NCBI GenBank assembly: GCA_918026815.1
Contig: CAKJVC010000187.1
Span: forward strand, 157,067 to 221,066
DNA from: Chalara sp. BL73
Taxonomy: Eukaryota > Ascomycota > Leotiomycetes > Helotiales
Direction of reading: 5' to 3'
Length of the DNA: 64,000 nucleotides
A program made the position numbers and the translations under genes. The notes under the pieces were generated by a model. The model was not told where the DNA came from, did not search any database, and worked only from the letters and a program-made list of their open reading frames with translations. The first letter of the stretch is position 1. Each line of letters opens with the position of its first letter. Positions 59,713 through 64,000 of the stretch are shown here, one piece after another.

Positions 59713-61253
59713 ATGTCAGATCAAAATTTTGGCGCGAGGTGGGATGGCCTCTCTATGGAGTTGAAGGTCATGACAGCTCGAGCAGCGTTATATCCTCGCG
59801 CTATTCTATTCCGACAGAATGTCGTCCAGGGGCTGGAACGACCTTGGCTTCATGGCAATTACTATCCGCTGCAGGCTAGCCGCTCGGACAACCACGTTGA
59901 GAACATTATCCACGCGGTACGTGGGGAGCGAGCTCGCGAAGCGTGGTGGAATACCGTAGTCAGCGATGATTATGCCCATCCATTTCTCAATCCACGGTTG
60001 CAACGTTTTCTGTTCGACTTCAGCCAAGATGTGCTATGTTTTATCGAGCCTCGGGCCCTGGTAGCCTTTTGCGAGGGCAGACAGATTGCTCATTGGCCTT
60101 TAAATGACCAAAATCATGCTGCGCTTGAGCAGCAGGGACACCAAAATCGGAGCCTCCTCGTGCATCGACATATTGGGTTTCGATATCTGGCATTGAGGCA
60201 ACCCTTACCCCATCGTCGGATTCTGGCCTTGGTTGCAACCTTCACGCAGTTGCGGGCTTTATACTTGGAGGATCCGAACATAGCCACGCTACAGGATGTT
60301 AGTGGTGGTGGTGGTGATAATCAAACGTCCGGGCAGAGCTCAGGGGGGATGAAGCTTCGGATCCGAATCTCCTTTCGCAGGACCAACGATTGCAGAGAGG
60401 AAAACATGAAATTGAAAGAATATTCACAGAGCAATGGCAGCAAATGAGGTCGGATCTTCAAAACACCGATATTGCCATCAGGACTCCTAGGTTCGTGTGG
60501 ATTCCAAGGAACAGCTTTAATCCTTTGTTGCACCACGATCCCTACCAGGAGGAGGACGACGGCGGACTCGGTGGAGGTGGAGGAGGTAGCAATGAGAATG
60601 ACAGTGATGAGAATAAAAATATGGATAATACTATACGGCCAGACAATGACACATCAAGTTCGGGTCCAGTAAGCGAATTCCCGTCGAACAACAGCCCAGT
60701 TCCAACCAACAACGATGCTATGGATTTGGATGAGCACAATCATCAAGATCCACCACCTGCCCAGACACCCCCAGACCATGTACAGAGTCTTGACTCAACC
60801 CAGCACAGCATATTTCCACCAACATCAATGTCACTCAACATAAAACGGGACATAGTCGCACTGTGTGTCTCTAGGCAGCTCTCGATTCAGGACTTTCTTC
60901 GCAAAATTCAGACTCGGGAACGATTTATTATATTCGACGCACAAAAAGAGATTATGCGCCACAGGGCCGAGTGGATCTTGGACGCGTTGAGTAAGCTGAA
61001 ACCTAAACTGGAGGTTATACAAATGACAAGAAAACCCACTGCGACTCAACGGTTGGGCAATATAAGAGAAGTTATCAGGGAGGGGTTGATAAATGCGGGC
61101 CTGCCTGATCCGTTGAATGAAGAGCGAATTAATCTTGAATTTGGTCAGATGGGAAGTCAGGGGGATGAACCGATGGATACTGATTTAGATATTGATTTAG
61201 ATGATGATCCAGAGACTCCAAAAACTCCCAGGAAGGAGTATTGGAGTGGATAA
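59713..61253 (+). CDS. Hypothetical protein, reading frame disrupted at a G run
   Basis: Not recognised with confidence. The ATG at 59713 opens a 230-codon stretch with globular, Trp/Arg-rich sequence (GARWDGLSMELKVMTARAAL, REAWWNTVVSDDYAHPF, LQRFLFDFSQDVLCF). Near a run of six G (60343-60348) the coding-like frame changes. Downstream the sequence continues as ERIFTEQWQQMRSDLQ and APRFVWIP-like TPRFVWIPRNSF, then a Gly/Asn/Asp linker, a helical segment (LSIQDFLRKIQTRERFIIFD) and an acidic tail ending at 61253. One extra G in the run would join the two parts into about 510 residues. Alternatives are a pseudogene, a sequencing error, an unusual intron, or two genes with the second starting at 60445. 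The N-terminal part faintly recalls fungal 2EXR-type proteins; I do not assert it. Confidence 0.5.
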
Positions 61254-62241
61254 GCTATTGCTGGATTCATGGACTGTTAGGATAGGCGGGTGGTAAGAGG
61301 AAGATATCAAGGCTTCACCAATGCATTCTTAATTGGCTGTAAATCGAGATATTTCACAGTAATTTCGGTGGCAGATAAACAGACGAAAAGAACTTGAACA
61401 ACTGTTTGAAACGCATATAGACTGTATTGCATGCTACATCAACATCAGTTGCACGTGAGTGGGGGATAGTTAAGCGAGGGCCCCTATTCCGGCAACAACC
61501 ATGATGGTCAGGGCTATCTGGTACCACATCAAGGCCAAATATAGCTGAGTCGGTTGGAACTCAAAGCCGAGATTATTTATGCCAATTGGTCAATGGCTTG
61601 AACAAAAAGCTAAAAGTGCCATAATCATAGTAACGCGCATTCGGGAGCTACATGTAGGACACTTTTAGAAGAAATAGTTGTTTGAACGGTTGGGTGCGAT
61701 GGTGCACCCACAGGAAGGATTCATGATGTACCACGATCGAAAATATTGCTTAAAGGAGCATTTTGTCCACCGAAGAGTTTTGGATGCTACTTTAAGGATA
61801 GGTATCTACCGTATGTTGTATTAGTTACAGGCGTGCGAAATGGGATTCTTTCGTCTATTTCCTTCAATTCTTTTGTGGCCTCTGTTGCGCCGCGATAGTT
61901 ATCGTAGCACTGGGGTTCGTGGGAGATCCGTCTCTTCCTTTTTCTTGGGCTCTATGAGGCGTTTTTGTATCGCTTGAACTACCCGAAAGGTTTTTATTCC
62001 AGGGAAGTGAAAATGCGTGGGGCTCATGTGTACGATGTTGTTGTTTCGGTAGAGATTTCGCGTGAGACGGGCGAGATGTATTCTTAGAGTTGGATGTGGC
62101 GGAAGGAATATGATCATGCTCGCTCGCAAGTGATAGGAGAGGGGTATAAGAACTCTTCCTGGTCTCTCTTGTTTTAGATATATATTTCCTCTAGGCTCAA
62201 CTCCTGTATCTACCATACGTCTGAGCTACGACCCCGACGAA
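61254..62241. other. Spacer upstream of the defensin-like gene
   Basis: About 1 kb between the unknown gene and the small secreted peptide gene. No coding with a motif is visible on either strand. The right end should contain the peptide gene's promoter. Confidence 0.45.
62177..62187 (+). promoter_or_regulatory. TATA-like element of the defensin-like gene
   Basis: GATATATATTT lies 55-65 bases before the ATG at 62242, a plausible TATA position for a fungal gene with a short leader. Called by sequence and position only. Confidence 0.4.
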
Positions 62242-62722
62242 ATGAACCTCACATCCCTCTCCGTACTTGCGCTCTTGCTCCATTCCGCACACGCAAACGT
62301 ATCATGGTATGCAGACGACAAGAACGTCACCTGCGTCGGCCATGAAGACGGCCGTATAACCTGCAACCCAGGCCATCTGGACGAGGCTCCACTGGTAATC
62401 CATTCCCCTCCCCCCCTTCCGGCAGCCACGCCGCACAAACCTAGTCAGAGCAGCAAAAAAGCTAACGACCATCAATCCACAGATCGCGAGAGCCACCACC
62501 ACGCCGGTCATCAAAGGCCGGGTCCCGGACGGGGCGGACCTCGCGCTCGAGAAGCGCGTGACGTGCAACATCGACGGCGTCACGCAGGGCCTGTCCTGTT
62601 TCACGCACTGCTTCCTGCTAAATTACTGCAATTCCCACTGCGACGCGCGGAACATCTGTCGTTGTAGCTGTAGGGATCTTGGTGGGTGGAAGGTTTGCTC
62701 CAAGACTACTTGTGCGAGGTAG
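62242..62722 (+). CDS. Defensin-like cysteine-rich secreted peptide precursor
   Basis: Exons 62242-62394 and 62483-62722 give 130 residues. Residues 1-18 (MNLTSLSVLALLLHSAHA) form a clear signal peptide. A propeptide with two Cys follows and ends in a dibasic Kex2-type site, LALEKR, at about residues 71-76. The predicted mature peptide is 54 residues with ten Cys at mature positions 3, 14, 18, 24, 28, 34, 36, 38, 47 and 52. Six of them give C-x10-C-x3-C-x9-C-x5-C-x-C, close to the cysteine-stabilised alpha-beta pattern of plectasin (C-x10-C-x3-C-x10-C-x6-C-x-C). Four extra Cys suggest additional disulfides. It is GC-rich relative to its flanks. An antimicrobial or effector role is inference; no homologue was searched. 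The intron was placed by the GT-AG pair that keeps the frame. Confidence 0.78.
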
Positions 62723-63415
62723 CTCTGGGATGAGGACGAGGAGAAGGAAAAAAGGGGGAGGGAGTCTGGCTGTGGAGTAGCAGGAGGGAGGAGAGGAGGA
62801 AGAAGCGTGCTTGCGGTGGTTTGGTGATGAGGGGAAAAGCGAGTCATTCAACATGATGGAATGAGGAGGCAGTGTGGTCAGATTTCGCAATTTGAGACGC
62901 TTCTTTGCTTACCTCTGGCCCTGGAGCCTTTTGTTTTTAATCCCGAGTGGATGCTTTCTCTTTCTTGTCCTGCGTTTTCGAGCAATCAGGCTTGGCCCAG
63001 AAGTTTCAGCCCAAGCCTTGGGGGCAAGAAATAATGCAATATACGTGTTGTGATATAGGCCAAATTGTTTTGAAACATGCCTCTAGACTGCCAGGTAAGC
63101 TATATTCGCCGTGATATAGCGTGTCGAAACCACGAAAGGGTCGAGGATAAATGGCAGCGTCTGGCATGCTTCGCGACGCTTTCTTCCTGCTTCAAATAGT
63201 GCGCCACTTGATGCCAAAGGAGGTTGTGCATCACCCCGGTTTCAGCAACTGTGCCAAGATGGAGATATATTTCGCGCATCATACCGGCAACTAGAAAGCC
63301 TGCTGGGTCGAAATCTTTTATCGAAGATATACTAAAAGTATTATACATTAGAAGTGAATCAATGTCTTTCACCCTCCCGCCTTCCCCGCTCTTCCTGCCC
63401 CTTCTTGTTATCAGG
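62723..63415. other. Convergent 3' spacer, peptide gene / tyrosinase
   Basis: About 690 bases between two genes that end towards each other. Purine/pyrimidine-biased sequence follows the peptide stop. Motif-free frames on both strands are not called. Confidence 0.5.
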
Positions 63416-64000
63416 CTACACGTAGATATAGCACAACGGCCCCAGCGTCGTGCTCACCACGCTCTTAATCGTATTCCCCGTCCCCAGGATACCCATCTCC
63501 AACCAGTCATCCAAAGTCCCGTTCCTGCTCGGCGGATCATTATTCAGCGTGATGGTCCCGCTCACCGCGTTCTGTCGCTTGGCCAAATCCTGGTTCTGCC
63601 ATATCCACCACGTGCGGTCTATCTGCGCATGATGCAGAAAGAAGGCCGGGTCACCAGGGGACGCGAAGAAGTCGCCGCCTGGGTCGCCGCCGATAGTGTA
63701 GTGGCCCCCGGCATGTACGCCGAAGAAGCCGTCCACGAAGCCGTTTCCTTGCATCATCTGCTGGAACCAGTAGATGTCCAGGTTTTGCGTGATCAGGTCG
63801 TATGAGTCGATGTCCTTTGTCCAGTTGCTGGAAACCCACGGAGAGACGTCGCGTCGAAGGCATCGCGGGAAGTAGGAGAGGAAAGGGAGACTGCCGTTTA
63901 TACCTGGGGCGGCGAGGGCCGAGGGCGACAAGGTGCGATGTTGACGGTGTAGCTGTTGGATTAGTGACATGGTGGCCATTGGTAGCTAAGAGTGCTTACT
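63416..64000 (-). CDS. Tyrosinase-family copper oxidase, 3' part (runs off the window)
   Basis: The last exon reaches from about 63985 to the stop at 63416, and an acceptor (CTCTTAG) just upstream suggests an intron crossing the window edge. The exon codes for the C-terminal half of a fungal tyrosinase: PRCLRRDVSPWVSSNW, DIYWFQQMMQG and GVHAGGHYTIGGDPGGDF. Then comes the CuB region FASPGDPAFFLHHAQIDRTW with its His-His pair, then WIWQ, SGTITLNNDPPSRNGTLDD and a short end (LGPLCYIYV). The CuA half is outside the window. Family members oxidise phenols and often sit in pigment or secondary-metabolite loci; whether that applies here cannot be seen. An ATG at 63979 is in frame but is probably internal. 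Confidence 0.92.

Noticed and set aside
1..64000. CRISPR arrays, insertion sequences, rRNA genes
   Set aside because: No spaced direct-repeat arrays, no intact transposase or terminal inverted repeats and no rRNA-like sequence could be seen; the genome is fungal.

Overview
The window is nuclear DNA of a filamentous ascomycete (Pezizomycotina; a Leotiomycete is my guess, but nothing here proves the class). The evidence is short GT-AG introns (mostly 45-70 nt), fungal orthologues such as PAN2, SUP35, SCP160, DBF4, ICP55, TCO89 and YRB30, genes on both strands without operons, and AT-rich gene-free spacers with microsatellites. Exon structures were built by hand, and for the multi-exon genes summed exon lengths were checked against the reading frame.

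Layout, left to right. A p21-activated kinase (843-3540, minus) with a Cla4-like catalytic domain is followed by a 3.6 kb gene-poor stretch. Next is the multi-KH protein SCP160 (7144-11166, plus), then three unknown proteins (11647-14261). PAN2 (16229-20344, minus) diverges from an MFSD5-type transporter (20796-22293, plus). After a 2.6 kb AT-rich block come UBC8 (minus) and panB (plus), divergent, then ATG12 and ICP55 (both minus), a tiny Trp-rich protein (minus) and DBF4 (31143-33207, plus). A 3.7 kb spacer leads to an STK32/YANK-type kinase (36936-38979, plus). The region 39-42.7 kb is gene-poor and holds two decayed coding relics. YRB30 (minus) and SUP35 (plus) diverge from a shared spacer at 45.4 kb. 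A SIRT5-like sirtuin follows (48877-50242), then another gene-poor stretch with a third relic, then PCK1 (54053-56426), TCO89 (57159-58793), a frame-disrupted unknown gene, a defensin-like secreted peptide (62242-62722) and the 3' part of a tyrosinase that runs off the right edge.

Most genes are housekeeping. Several touch mRNA fate and translation (PAN2, SCP160, SUP35) or nuclear transport (YRB30). Others touch nutrient signalling and turnover (TCO89 of TORC1, ATG12, UBC8, PCK1). In yeast, Ubc8 is the E2 of the GID system that degrades gluconeogenic enzymes including Pck1, so UBC8 and PCK1 are functionally related although about 28 kb apart. The right end (defensin-like peptide, tyrosinase) and the isolated GC-rich secreted protein near 12 kb look like accessory genes.

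The observations most worth following up are: a predicted one-nucleotide exon plus an 8-nt exon in UBC8; a cysteine-rich peptide with a Kex2 site and plectasin-like cysteine spacing; a PCK1 start codon split by an intron; a PAK without a visible PH domain; and three frame-broken gene relics.
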